A DNA stretch of 64,000 nt from Berberis thunbergii. Its lineage: Eukaryota > Streptophyta > Magnoliopsida > Ranunculales > Berberidaceae. The translations under genes and the position numbers were made by a program. Positions 35,452 through 48,900 of the stretch are shown here, in pieces (positions within the stretch are counted from its first letter, which is position 1; each line of letters starts with the position of its first letter). Below the pieces are notes generated by a model. That model was not told the origin of the DNA, did no database searches, and was given only the letters and a program-made list of their open reading frames with translations. Location: positions 434,001 through 498,000 of the forward strand of contig QNQO01000219.1 of NCBI GenBank assembly GCA_003290165.1, in the 5' to 3' direction.

Positions 35452-35929
35452 TATTTAAACACTTGTTTTTTCAAAAAATACCCCCGCAGCAGCAACAACC
35501 TCGCCCCTTTCCGAGGCCAGAACCCAAAACTACATGTCCCACCACGAACCAAAATCCCTCAATAGGCCCAAATGAACCCAACCAACTCAACTCCCACTGC
35601 TGCAAACCCACTACAAAACAACCGGCAGCACAGTATCACTCACAAACTCGAACCATCCGTCGAAGAAGAAAATCAAAGAAGGAAGAGATAAGAAAGAAAA
35701 ACAAGTCTTCTTTTCTCCACAAAATGAAAATCAAACCAAAACCATATCTTCTCTTCTCTGAAAATAAAACACTAATTTTGCAATCGAAACCCTAATTGGA
35801 TTCTCTGTTTCACTCTGTGTCACTCTCTCTCTCTCTCTCTCTCGTGGAAGTCTGCATGAATAGGCAAGAGGAACACAACAACAATAAGATTAGTTGCCAT
35901 TTCAAGCTCAGGTGGTTCTTGAAGCATCC
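35452..35929 (+). promoter_or_regulatory. Promoter and 5' UTR of the plastid transporter gene
   Basis: Everything upstream of 35452 is Pack-MULE, so the promoter native to this gene that survives next to it is at most about 480 bp. A CT dinucleotide run (about 35823-35845), common in plant 5' leaders, lies 85-107 bp before the ATG. An upstream ATG (35857) opens a short out-of-frame reading frame that overlaps the start and might reduce translation. Confidence 0.5.
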
Positions 35930-38900
35930 ATGGGGTTGGTTATCCTCTCTTCCCAACCTCTCTTCCGAGTCTCTCTCCATCGGAAGCCTCACAACAACCC
36001 CTCTCGAGTTTTCCACTCTCGCTTCCCCAAGTTGAATCCAATCTCAGTTTCTTGCAGGTTCGGTTTTTACACTCTTTTTTTGTGCCAAGTTTTTGTTTTT
36101 AGGGTTTAAAATGTGATAATATTAGAACCCTTTTGATCAATTTTTGGGGTGAAATTAGAGTTAGATGGGAAAAAAACAGCCTTTTGAGTGCAACTTTTGA
36201 ATTTTTATTTAGTTCTATAATCTTTTGTTATTGAAGTTTTAGTTATTAGTGCATAAAATGTCATAGTATTAGAACCCATTGATCAATTTTTTAGATGAAA
36301 TAAGAATTTGATGAAAAAAAGCTCCTTCTGAGTGCAACTTTTGAATTATAATTTAGTCTTATACTCTTTTGTTTTTGTGTCAAGTTTTAATTTTTATGGT
36401 TTAAAATGCAATAATATTAGAACCCATTTGAACAATTTTAGTTTACACCCTTTTAAATGGAACTTATTTTACTGTGATTTTGATTTGTACTTACGTGGCA
36501 AAAAAATTTGTTCAATTTTGGAAGTTATAGTGCTATTGTTGCGTTTCAGGTTTGATAGTTTTGCGTCTAAGTGTTTATACTCAAATGCTGATGTTCAAGT
36601 AGAACATGTAGCAACAAGTGAAGAGAGTTCAGTTTCGGAGGGATTATCAGTTCCTATTGTGCATTTGAAGACAGAGATTATTCAGACTACTGAATCGTTG
36701 AACTTAATTACTAACGATACGTATGTGGATAAGTTGTTGACGTCATTGCCAGTAAGAATAATCCTTCGAAGTTAGTAGATGGCATTTAGTTGAATGGTTT
36801 GGAGAAATTTTATTTGTTCTTATTGAACTTAACTTTCAGGTTTTGACTGAGGAGCAGCAGAATGCTTTGGCGGCGATTCCGGCTCACCCAGCAGGGTTAT
36901 ATGGTACAAGTTCATTCCATCATTTTCCTCTCCGAAAATAATTCGGACATTTTGGATTGTTAAAAACCACTCTTTCTTCCTTTTGCTTATATAGTTTTTC
37001 CATGGATTCTCCCTTTGAATTTGGAAATATATTTAACAACTACCATTTCTAAATATTTTCTAAATCAATTAAATGTATGAATTATGATCAGCATTGTATG
37101 CTAGTTGCCTTGCCGGAAATATGGTGGAACAACTATGGAATTTTGCCTGGCCTGCTGCTGTTGCATTGCTCCATCCAAGCCTTTTACCAGTAGCTGTTGT
37201 AGGTTTTTTCACAAAGGTAAACAATGAAGTTATCGGGATCATCTCTTGATTATGGTAGCAATAAAATATTAAAATCTAATAGGATCTGTGCTAAACAGCT
37301 TGCGATCTTTATTGGCGGTCCATTGGTTGGCAAGCTTATGGATCATTTCCCGAGAGTACCTGCATATAATTGTCTGAGTTCTGTACAGGTATATATTTTC
37401 TCTATCAACATACCTTTAAACTAGAATTCTAATCTATGGTACCCGAATGCAAATACAGCTGGGGATATGATATAGGATACAAACATATGACACTACTTTG
37501 AGTACAGATATCCTAACATTTACCAGTCTCTATAATACATACTTAGGCACTCTAACATTTTCTCAAAAGAAACCATGATTGAATATGTTAGAATGTATTG
37601 TTTGTGCAATTTATTATTGACAAACAAAGATATACTTGTAATGGACTGCACAAATATTTGTTAGTAACTTACATATAATGCTCGACGCGATATTAGGTAT
37701 TAAGCATCAAGGCATAGATAAGATAATAAATGAGTTAGATTGTGCTACATCAATTGACAGGTGTTTGTTATTGTCTCTTTTTTTTTTCTTTTCAGGCAGC
37801 TGCTCAGTTGTTATCGGTGGCCATGATAATTCATGCCCATACTTATCCTACTGCGTCTTCATCTTCCATGCTTCTTCAGCCTTGGTTTATCGTTCTTGTA
37901 TTTGCTGGGGCTGTTGAGAGGCTATCAGGCTTGGCATTGGGGGTTGCAATGGAGCGTGATTGGGTTGTGCTGGTAAAAAGTGTTGTAATGTATCTTTGTT
38001 TCATTAACATATTTCGTAGCTTTCCCTTCATGAGCTTTCATTTGTATATGCAGTTAGCAGGTACAAATAGACCGATTGCGCTTGCAGAAGCGAATGCTGT
38101 TATAAGTCGCATCGATCTCCTATGTGAGGTGCAACTACTTTTATGTGATTGTTTAGCTATAAAGGGACTGACATGATGCTTATAACCTAGTTAACAAAAT
38201 TTATACTTGTTTCCATTTTATCAAGTATAGGACACTAATGGCTATGTTCATGGATACAGATTGCTGGGGCGGCACTCTTTGGCGTTCTTTTGTCTAAGTA
38301 TGATCCTGTGACTTGCTTGAAGCTTGCTGCTGGCCTGATGATAACTTTTCTTCCTGTTGTGGTAATCATCTTTCTTGTTTATCTTTTGTCAGCCATTTGA
38401 TTTGTCAAATTTCCTAATGTCTTCTTCACCTGTATCTAATTCTGCAGATTTTCCTAATGTGGCTAAGCAATAAGCTTTCTACTGGGGTTCTTGATCGTTG
38501 CAAATCCGCTCCAGATTTTATCAAATCTTTCAATGGAAACCCTATGCCAAATGCTGGAAGCTTGAGTAAAGCCCCAATTTTTTTTTATTTTTTCTTTCTT
38601 AAGAACACTTTTGACTATATGTGCTTAACATGATATGTTTATGAACAGTGGAAATAGGTCTGGATGCCATCAAGCACGGATGGTCGGAATACAAGCAACA
38701 GCCTGTTCTTCCGGCAAGCCTAGCGTATGTGTTCCTCTACTTCAATATTGTTCTCACTCCTGGTGGCTTAATGACGGCATTCTTAACACAGCAAGGTAGT
38801 TTTGTATCTCCTACCTTCCTTTAGTTATGTAGGTAGCTCTGGTGCAGCCAGAGCATGAGGAGCTATTATGTTAGCAACATGGCATACATGACGCTTGAGA

Positions 38901-40266
38901 ATTACACCTGATTTTTTTGGTGTATTTTGACAGGCTTAAATCCTTCTATTATTGGTGGATTTAGTGGATTATGTGCTTTCATGGGCGTTGCTGCAACGTT
39001 CATATCTGCGAGTCTGGTCAAGCGGCTTGGCATTTTAAAGGTTGCCTTTTGAAAATATTTGAATTATATGTTTATCTAGTTCCTTAATTAGCTAATTTTG
39101 AAAATGTTGCTTTTTTGTAACAAGGCTGGGGCAGCTGGATTGATATTTCAGGCTTCACTCCTCACCATTGCAGTTGCTGTATATTGGAGTGGTTGTCTTT
39201 CCCAGCAAACACCCCTACTCTTCTTCCTTTTCTTGATTGTAAGATTCATTTAAACCTTTCCCTATCTCAATCTTGACTAAATGGTCAGCATTATGTGGAA
39301 CTTGTTACGTTAACTTCAGTTATTTCTTACTGGGTAAACTGATTGCACCTAATTAGGCTTAGATGATAAAAACCCCTTTGCTCAACTTCCTATATATCTA
39401 GATGTCTTTGTTGTTTTCATTTGATTAGAAAGAATATGCTGGTCTACTAAATTAAGTACTTTTGATCAAACTAAGCACAAAACCTTATCAGGTGTGCACA
39501 AGGCTGAATATAGAATGAAAAGTTAGAAGACTTACCTAGAGATGAGGATGTTGAAATTAATGAATTATACTGAAAAAAATGACACGAATAAAAAACAGTT
39601 GTTAAATCAGCATTGAATGGCCCAAAAGGTGAGAGGTCATGACATGGAATATGGCTAGGGGAAATTTCAAAATGGCTGATTTTGTGGCGTTAAATTTTTT
39701 ATAGAAATATGAAATGTGTGTTAGTAATAGTTCTGGCTTGAGAAGGCATTTGTTTACATTTTAGGCATTCTTTTAAACTCTTCCTTGTCATCTATTTTTC
39801 TTTTTCCTGAATAATTGTTTTTCTTAACTCACTGCTGAACTATATTTCAAGTCTTGATTTAAACCCATCACTTGATTGTTGTATTAGCAATACTCGTCAT
39901 ATAAGAGAAACGTAGCATGCTAGTCTTCGTGTTTAACTGCCTTTCTTTGTAACTTCAAGTTTGATTTATTGTTCTTCTTCGCAGGTATTATCAAGGTTGG
40001 GGCATATGTCATACGATGTGGTGGGAGCTCAGATTCTTCAGACTGGAATTCCAGCATCTAAAGCTAATCTGATTGGAACAACAGAGGTTTCGGTGGCTAG
40101 CCTTGCAGAGTTTGCGATGCTCGGTGTCGCAATAATTGCAAATGATGTTTCACATTTTGGTTTCCTAGCAATGCTCTCCCTCGCATCAGTAGTTGGGGCC
40201 ACATGGATGTTTTGTCGATGGTTAATGAATCCAACTGATGAACAAAGAAAGCTTTTCTCGTTCTGA
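35930..40266 (+). CDS. IREG3: Solute carrier family 40 member 3, chloroplastic (ferroportin family)
   Basis: Plastid member of the ferroportin family, known in Arabidopsis as IREG3 or MAR1. It sits in the chloroplast envelope, and its loss gives resistance to aminoglycoside antibiotics. The natural substrate is unsettled (iron or an iron chelator is proposed). Exons: 35930-36057, 36550-36751, 36840-36903, 37092-37216, 37299-37388, 37796-37972, 38054-38128, 38260-38361, 38448-38565, 38649-38795, 38934-39040, 39125-39238, 39985-40266. Total 1731 nt, 576 residues, close to the Arabidopsis length. The N-terminal 80 or so residues are Ser/Arg-rich at first ([16 protein letters not shown]), as in a transit peptide. 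The membrane part starts at [20 protein letters not shown], with many hydrophobic segments and [20 protein letters not shown] near the end. The start codon is the first ATG in this frame. All introns are GT/AG and no defect was found. Confidence 0.95.
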
Positions 40267-40889
40267 CCTTCAGTTCTCACTCTCAATGCAAGTAATTACC
40301 CCCTTCTTAACCAAATTGATGAACTCGTACTAGAAGGTTACTATTATTTTTGCTTCAGGTAATGCAAACAGGACATAATTGCATCTGAAATTGATTATTC
40401 TTAGATTAATTAAGGTAACCCAAAAGCAAACAAACTCAATTGGTTTCTCGAACTGAAATACTGAGTTCTGTAAGAGAAAAATGGCTGCTGCTTATACTGG
40501 CCCAACTTATTCTTTAATAGAGTTTGTCTGACATGATTCATATCTGAACTAGGCCTATCCTAGTTGAAACCAACCCATACAACTTAACTTAACGGGATCA
40601 GTTTTCTATATCTATTTGTTTTCACTCTGAAATCTTTAAAAATGTTCATTTTTCTTCATGTAAAAATAATAATAAATTATTACTATAATAAATAAACACG
40701 ATCTCCTTGTAACGAAAAACATAGAATGTGATAACTTTGTTTAAATGGAAACCTACAGCTTGACCTTCGGCTGAGTGCTCTGAGATTTGCTGCGGTTTCA
40801 GGTTAGACCTCAACCCAAGCAACCTGCTATTGGATTCAGCCTATAGGTGTTTATTGTTGAACTGTAAAAACAATGTACTTTTAAACTCT
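40267..40889 (+). other. 3' UTR and flank of the plastid transporter gene
   Basis: AT-rich, with no gene. Polyadenylation probably lies within the first 200-400 bp, but no single signal can be chosen. Confidence 0.45.
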
Positions 40890-41390
40890 ATATTGCCTTG
40901 GGTTCGTTAATAAAGACAAATGCAATAAGTTTGATTCAACAAACAAATTTTGTTGTGCTTAACAAAGAAGAAAAACTTGTATGTACATTGTAGGTTCAAT
41001 TGGAGGCTTTTAAAAAAAAAGGTTCAATTGAAGGCCAATTTGGGTGCAATCCGAGAATCCAAGGATTTGAGTGGTCAAATGAAATTCGTTTGACTTCTTG
41101 GGTACGCTAATAAGGACAAGTGTAACAAGTTTAACTCAACAAACAAGTCTTATTGTGCTTGACAAAGAAGGAAAACTCGTTTGTGCATTGTAGGCTCAAT
41201 TGGAGGCCAATTTCGGTGCAATCCGAGAATCTAAGGATTTGAGTAACCAAATAGACTTTCTTGTGCTTACAAAAGAAGGAAAACTCATTTGTACGTTGTA
41301 AGCTCATTTGGAGGCCAATTTAAGTGCAATCCGATAATCCAAGGACTTGAGTGACTAAATGGACTTCGTTTGACTTCTAACGCTTGGGAA
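40890..41390. repeat. Tandem repeat, about 200-bp unit, roughly 2.5 copies
   Basis: Units share AACAAACAAGTCTTATTGTG-type sequence, then GAAGGAAAACTCGTTTGT, TCAATTGGAGGCCAATTT, GTGCAATCCGAGAATC and AAGGATTTGAGTG. Starts are near 40893 and 41095, with a shortened third unit from about 41260. Divergence between copies is moderate. No coding content. Confidence 0.75.
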
Positions 41391-42957
41391 TATTCTAGAT
41401 AAAATGAGAGCAAAATTTCCCATCTATTATAAACGAAAATAGTGTTATGTTTGCCTTTGAATCTTTCTAGATCTTCAGTCATTTATGTGTATCTCATACC
41501 TTTCGTTTCTCTCTTCCAGACGCACTAAACTGGTTCATGACTATTGAAAGTCACACTCGGTGCTGCAGAACTCCAGACAAGTTATTCTTCAGAAAGGGAA
41601 GAAAAAATTCACATTCTTCACATGCAGACGACTGTCCTATGTACAAAGCCCAAGGTCTATTACCTCAAGGGTTACTCGTTCTTTGCTACAGATTATGTCG
41701 GAAAGCGAAATATTCATTCATATAGTACTTGTACATAGGTTACTGAGATAACACGCTTGGACATCACCAACAATTTATATCACAACCCCAAACTACAATG
41801 GAGGTTCAGTATTTGATCTCCAGTAACAGGATTTTGTACAAACGCTAATTCATTTTAATACACGAGTGTGTTCACAAATTTTTGGAGTTTATATTGTATG
41901 TTCAGTACCTTAATTGCCCTTATCATATGACTGATAAATAGATTGGACGCCACCACTAGAAGTGGTCAAGAGGGTATCCATGCTTTCTTTATTGAGTTCA
42001 AAATCAAATGATAAGTTATTTGAGAAGGCTTTGCATGTTCATTTACAATCCTTTTGAAATTTAAACGAATGCAGAGTGACAGGTCGTCTGATTGAGTATT
42101 CTTGCAACAAAAATTGGAAAAAAGTCGCTGCTGTGAAATGTGTGAAGTTAGTGTAAAAAAATAGTGGATATGTGAGGCATGAGAGATCAATTTTTTATCT
42201 GATCTACACAGCCTTAGTTTCGGATACAGTATTCTTTTTTCTTTAATGGACTTTGCCAAGTTATTACTATAGTGTAATTAAAAAGAAGAGATTTAGATGA
42301 TGGATAAAAACTCTGAAGGGTTCCTTCCCCTTCCATGCATAGACATCGATTCATACATTTCCTGGACATTTATACTCCTGATTCTGAATCATCTCACATA
42401 TTCATTTTAAACTCTGGATTTAGAATTTAATGATCTTTTCCCAATCAGATTACAATCTAAATGAAACCAATTTAAGTTCAGGATCATGTTCATTCTTAGC
42501 ACTTTCAGAATCACATCTGGAGATCAATATTTCAAAGCCACATAATTTATTTGACAAAGAGTTGGATAATGCTGCACAAAACCAATTGGAATGAAAATGT
42601 AAAAGGAATTCAATAGAGATCTTCAACATCCACGAAAACGAAAGACTCGAGAATTAAAACTGCTTTAACAAATTGCAATTCGTTTACGGATTTTGAAAGT
42701 TTTATTGAAACTAGACAATGTGCCAGTGCGTCCTCTCATAATCAGAGCCTATATTATGCATTTGGTATTCTATATCGACACTGATTCCCATCACCCCACT
42801 TCACATATCAGCACTGGTTTTTCACTACAAACCCAAAAAAGACGAGGTATAATCTAAAACTTACAAATTAACTGATTCTAATTCCTCTAATGAACAACAA
42901 TGAAAAAAAGGAAAACTGGTTAGTGAATAGCACTATTCAAAACTTTCCAAAAGGGCT
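41391..42957. other. Intergenic region and NOMO 3' flank
   Basis: Overlapping plus-strand open frames at 41537-41751 (one with YYLKGYSFFATDYVGK) follow an acceptor-like TCTTCCAG at 41513-41520, but I do not recognise the product. It may be a relic exon. The stretch 42600-42957 is the likely 3' UTR of NOMO. Confidence 0.35.
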
Positions 42958-45900
42958 TCAGTATGTCTTCTTTCTCAGCATGGGTTTTCGCACATCCTTC
43001 TTTGCAGCGGCGGAACTTGACGATGCGACTGCTGATTGGTAGAAATCAAGCATCCTATGAAAGACAGCAATAACAAAGTAAATATACAATACAACTGCCA
43101 TATGCAGGGACAAAAGTTCACAAAGCAATACCTTGGCATGCTCAGAACGAGAGCTATTACAGCTACTCCAACAACAAGAGGAAATACAGGTGCTGCTGTT
43201 AATTCCTAGACAAGGAGAAATCATGTTTAGCTCTTCACTTCAGTAGTGATGTTTAGCTCTTCTGGTTCTGGTAGTTTGGCCAGAACCAGACGTCTTCAAC
43301 AACTAAATGATCATCCAACATGATTTGCATAGCAAATAAACACACCCAAAGATAAAATCTAGATAGAAGACGTGAAATAGAGTGAAACAACTATCAAAAG
43401 TATATAGCCCCCATTAATCAAATGACTAGATAGCCTAAACCAGAACAGAATTAGAGTGTGCACGGGCATGGTTTGCCAACAGAAAGCATTAGCTACGCTT
43501 AGGGAATACCTGTTTATTGTAAGTATCTTCAACTCTGAACTTGAGTGGGCCAACGTGGATTTGGGTGTGTTTTTCCAAGTCAACCTCGATGATTTCAGAT
43601 TCAAATTTCTGTGTGGCTGACTGCAGACTGTATCTCAACTGCACGAGGTGCTTAGCTTTTGGCAAGTCTTTAACCTGGAAGAAGTGAGACAGCGGCAAGG
43701 GAAAAACTGATTCAATCTTAGATGGGTCACTTGCGGACTTGACTTCCACCAAGAGATGTGATTGTAATTCTCTCAGGCCAATTCCTTCCACATGACCGGT
43801 TAAGATGGTCAACTCAGGCTCTTCAAATACCACAAAATCGAGGCCCTTGATGTCCTCAACACCAACCTATAAAAGATGTTAGAAACATTAGCACGTACAT
43901 GGAAAAGTGATGGTGACCGTGTGCAGTAGCAAGTCAGAAAAGGAGCTAAAAATGAGGCAATCAAACCATAAAGGAAATTTTCTTGAAAATTAACCTCCCA
44001 TATTCAATGGCATGTTTGGAATTCCACCTATTGAAGTCTTTGCAAAGTTTCCATGAATTCACTATTTTACTACGGAAAGAACAGTCCATTCTTTTAATCT
44101 AATGATATTTCATGATCATAATCTTCCCTGTTACAAGTAGAGCCTCTATTTATAATTGCTAATCATGCTAGAATTAAAAAGTAAAATATATTAAATTAAT
44201 CTGTAAAAAAGGTTTATATAAAACTCGTTATCAATTGTTAACTAGCATGAAAGAAACTTCTTACAAGCCTCAATATCTCTGGAAACATAAAAAATATTAC
44301 TGAAAATAATAAAATAAATAAAACAGCAAACAACCAAATAATAAAAGCGAAAAATGCCTGCCAATTTATTCATGTATCTCTAATTTCATCTTCATCAGCT
44401 TCCCTTCTTGAATTATATTCTTTCAGCAGGAACAAAAACAACTATTAGTAAAAATTTGATTCTTTCAGAAGAGATTGCACTGATTTTTTCACACTTGACT
44501 AAATTCACTTGGCGTCTGACCACAAATATTAGATTATGAAGGGTAACATATGTATAAATTCAAAAAAAAAAAAAATGAGGGCAGAAACCTCACTTTAACA
44601 TCAACAGCTTCAGGAGATGCCCGTTCAACTCTTGTGCTCTCTAGGTCTCCCTTTGCCGCTACTTTCACCGAATAGATTGTGTTGGGAAGAAGTCCCTCAG
44701 CCGATAATTCCCAGAGGAATCAGTCCTTGATTCCTCGTAATAGCCCTTTGACTCAGAGCGGGCTTCAATAGAAACACCTCCCTTCGGCTGGCCAGAGAGT
44801 AGTGACACAGTCCCCATAGCACTGTAAAAGTCCCACTGTGAGAAAATTTTATTTATAAGAAATAGTAACTTCATTAGATAGGATATGTACTACAGTCCTT
44901 AAAGATGTGAACTTCTGAAGACATTTTTGAACTTTCACAAAATTGTATGTTTTACTATTAAATTAAACTGTCATTTAGAAACATTGCAGATACACATCCA
45001 TTTTCCGGAAATTATATATATGTAACACTAGTAATAATTTAACATTCCATACATTGATTATGGTGTCAAGTACAGGGTCTCAACTGACAGCTGTGTAGAG
45101 ATTCAGCTGAACAAACCCAAAAAGATAAGAAACCTTATAGTTTTTTTTTCATGTACGGGATTATGAGAGAATAAACATAGCATGCTTTAACAACAGGCTG
45201 CACCAACCTTTTCAATATTAACTTTTATCTTGCAAACAAAGGAAACTTAAAAATGTCCCTAAAACCTTTCCTTGTTCAGGAAAATACAACATTGCAACAA
45301 AATGTTCAGAATTGTCATAGTCATCCCTTACATAAGATGAAACACTAAGAACTTGTTTGATAAACAATTATTTTATCACTGAAGACTTAATTTTGGAAAA
45401 TTCTGTGATTTTTCAATTAAGTGGTAGCATGCAGTCGGAATTAAACCAGTTCAATTTCAAATTAAGTGTTTAGAGAAAAGAAAGAATTTCTTGCTTATGT
45501 CTAAACACTGAAAGCTGCAAGTGTTCCAAAGCTTTTATTTTCATCTAATATTGTCATCCTTGACACCATAATCATGTTAAGAAGTTTAATTAAACTTTAC
45601 TTATCAGTAATATGAGTTTCACAGACAAATTTTTCAGAGCCTTGATGTTCAACATTCAGGGTTTCTTTTCAGTATCAGCATCAGTATATGCCTTCATTCA
45701 GTACATGCTTTCAGTGTTTTTAACAAACAGGCTCTAAGAATATATTTTCTCACTTTACAAACTTCAAGCAAGAAGGTTTAACACAGAATTTAGTGAATAT
45801 TAACCCTATCTCACAAACACTGATAGAATGATAAACTAAACTGAGATTTCAAAGACTCAAAATCACAATGGTGTGAGTTATACTCGCTCAACCCATTATT

Positions 45901-48900
45901 GTAGCAAAATCGCTAATTTGGAAAAAGCATTGTACGATCGTATCTATTCGTAAATTCTGAATTATGTGACATTTAACCATTCTAATTTCTGGAATTGTCT
46001 GAATCATAAACTTCCACTCCCACATTGACATTGAAAAAACTATGATCTAACGAAATTAAGAGTTTGGAGGTGAAAATATAATGTGATTGTGGACAAACCT
46101 GTAAGCTACACGAATAGCCTGGAAGGTAACATCTTTAGACTCGCCAGAACCAAGTTCTATTGCCTGTGCTGAAGGTGAGAATGAATATTCCTACAAAATA
46201 AGAAAGAATGTTAGCAATGTTTATAGTATTTATGTAATTACCTTTCACTGAGGAATGTCAATATGAAGGATGTGATCTTAGACTAGAGGGACTTCTGCTA
46301 AATACTAAAAAAACAGCTAACCACCTACCCCTATTGGATCTACAGGTTACCTCCTCCCCAGAAAAATTACTTTGCCCAGAGAACCAAAGCTTACTTGACA
46401 CCTAAAGCTATTCTCTGTCTCTTTTCTTAACATCTAAGTTCAAACAGTCAGAAAATTGTATGATAAACGCATGCTTCAGTGAGCACCTTTAGCAGTGGAC
46501 GCAGATAGAAACTCCCTGGAAATAAACTGTCAAATTGGAACTGTCCACCAACTCCAGTAACTGAGTTGTTTCTATAACCATCTTCACCACTTAGCGATAA
46601 CAACGTGGAAGGAAATGGCTCTGTGGAGTCATCTCCAGAATATATATGAACAGAAATTTGGCTAAGCTTCTGACAAGAAAATGAGCTAGGTCCTAGTGGC
46701 TTAAGATGATAGCCAGGCTGCACAAAAAAAACACAATATCAGATAACTCATTAGCGTGTAACTATGCACCTCAGAAATATCAGTTCCTAATCAATGCATT
46801 GATCCTATGTAACAATGACACAAATACAGGTCGGTATCCGATACGGGTACGAAATGCGGAACACATTGCCAGAAAACACAATACGAGATATGCTAGGGGA
46901 CACAATTGTACATTATAGTATATTTACATTTCAGTAATAAGTTTTCGAACTATTTGTCATATTCTTTCACTTTTAGGTCAATATTGCTACTCATGTATAG
47001 AATTGAAACTTTTCAAAGATATGTGAGAAAGTTGATGATCTAATTATAGAGTGTATGTGGAAGTATCCATGAGTGCTGACACTACGCTTTTTTTTTTGTA
47101 GAAATAAAGTGTTGTTGGAGAGCATTGATCATTATATATTAGCTAAGATCAAATAATTTGCAAATCAGTGTCAGGGCTTTATCCTGACATCAAAACTTCC
47201 TAAAACCTCCTAAATTCAGATTCGTTCCAGAGCTTTGGCCTATCAACTGAGGATAAATATCTATAACTGTCATGGTATTTATGCAACTTCAATATGAACA
47301 ACTAAAAACACGGGAAAATTTGACAAAGATGCGAAAAGTGGTATTCAGAATAAAAATTCCTTGCATAAAAGTATTCTATAAAATAAGTGCAGACATGTCA
47401 TACATCCTACATTGAATCTATATCGTAATGCATTAATCATGATGTACATTCAAAATAAGGTAATGATGCAACGACACAAAACCTGTTAAACTATCCTAAA
47501 TGACATGTTCCTTGGACGATGTAGGAACAATCAACTACTCTGTTATAGCAAAGCATATCAACTCATGTGACAAGTAGTATTATCTTAATGTGATGAGCTC
47601 ATATTAGAGAAAGATGTACAGGTGAACAATTGCTCTTATTGTTGAATAAATTATGAACAGGGTTTGCAAACTTATAATATGTTATCATAGAGAATCATTT
47701 AAATTCCACATGAACTATTTATTATAGGACAAATCTCCAAACCTTTGAGGCTTCAATGCTATAGTCTGCATCATCATAAAGAGGGCCACCGATGAAACTA
47801 CCATCTGAGTCTGTTGTAGTTTCCAGTGCTACTTCACCTTTCTGCAGCGGAGCGCTGCTACTGTCGCCTGCTGCCACAATTCTAATATCCACACCAGAAA
47901 TAGGTGGAGAAACAGATCCTTCAATGTATAATCCCAGTCGACCAGAAAAAGGAGGAATAGCAGGTTGGCAGCCATCAGCCGTTACTGAGACCTACTCAAA
48001 ACAAAATAGGTAATCAAGACAACTATAATAGGACAAATAAAGATGGAACCAAAGAGAGAACTACATCCCAAGTCGCTTACATGGCGCTGTCTAGGATAAA
48101 ACAAGAGCTTCTTTCCTGCAGCATTCCTACAATAATTTCACAGAATAATGTAGCAAAATCAAATTTGAGATTGAGCGCCCAAAAATATGTAGGAGCATAG
48201 CGCTAAACAACTCCTCACAATTCAAGCCTAACAAACCAAGGAAGCTAATTCTTGAATGGAGGGTACTTCCAAGTTTCAACCCCCTCCAGGGTAAGAAATT
48301 GAGGTATCTCATGCAATAAGGTTGCAGTGTTTGTTTGAAATAAATGTGAGATAATTTAAGGAAAACTGCAAGCACTGTAAGGTTGCAGTGTTTGTTTGAA
48401 AGAAATGTGAGATAAATTAAGAAAATTATAAGCACTGTAAGATTGTACTAAATTCCTAAGGATTTATATACAAGTAGTGCAACTTTTTTAATGGAGTTTG
48501 GAGATGAAGAATTCAAATTGCAGTGAGACTCCTTTCTAAGACTTCAACAGGTTGTTCTTTAGAAGAAAGGCAATTTCTTATCATTTTCTGCATTCGGCTT
48601 TTTTGGTAGGTGTCCAGTATTCTGCTTGATCATATTTCAAATAAAATTGGAAAGGAGGGGAATCAATCTAAACCAACCTACTCCTCGAAATGGTAAATGG
48701 CAAAGGCGAAAAAGGATCTCCTTGAAGATACTGCTTATCCATTGAGTGCTTTTTAAAAGTCTCATGGTGAAACCCAACAAATATGGAAAAGAACATTGTG
48801 GATGTACAATATCTATCCCCTCTGATTTATATCTCCTAAAACCCCATCTTCCCCGTGCACCAAAGAGCGAAATCTAATTTATGTAGTCTTGCACCTTCTC

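Noticed and set aside
35058..35795. 245-codon plus-strand open frame
   Set aside because: It starts in the right MULE inverted repeat and runs past the target duplication into unique DNA. Its composition follows the repeat, and no domain is seen.
41537..41751. Small gene with YYLKGYSFFATDYVGK
   Set aside because: Three overlapping frames of about equal length, no recognised domain and no clear promoter. Kept only as a possible relic.
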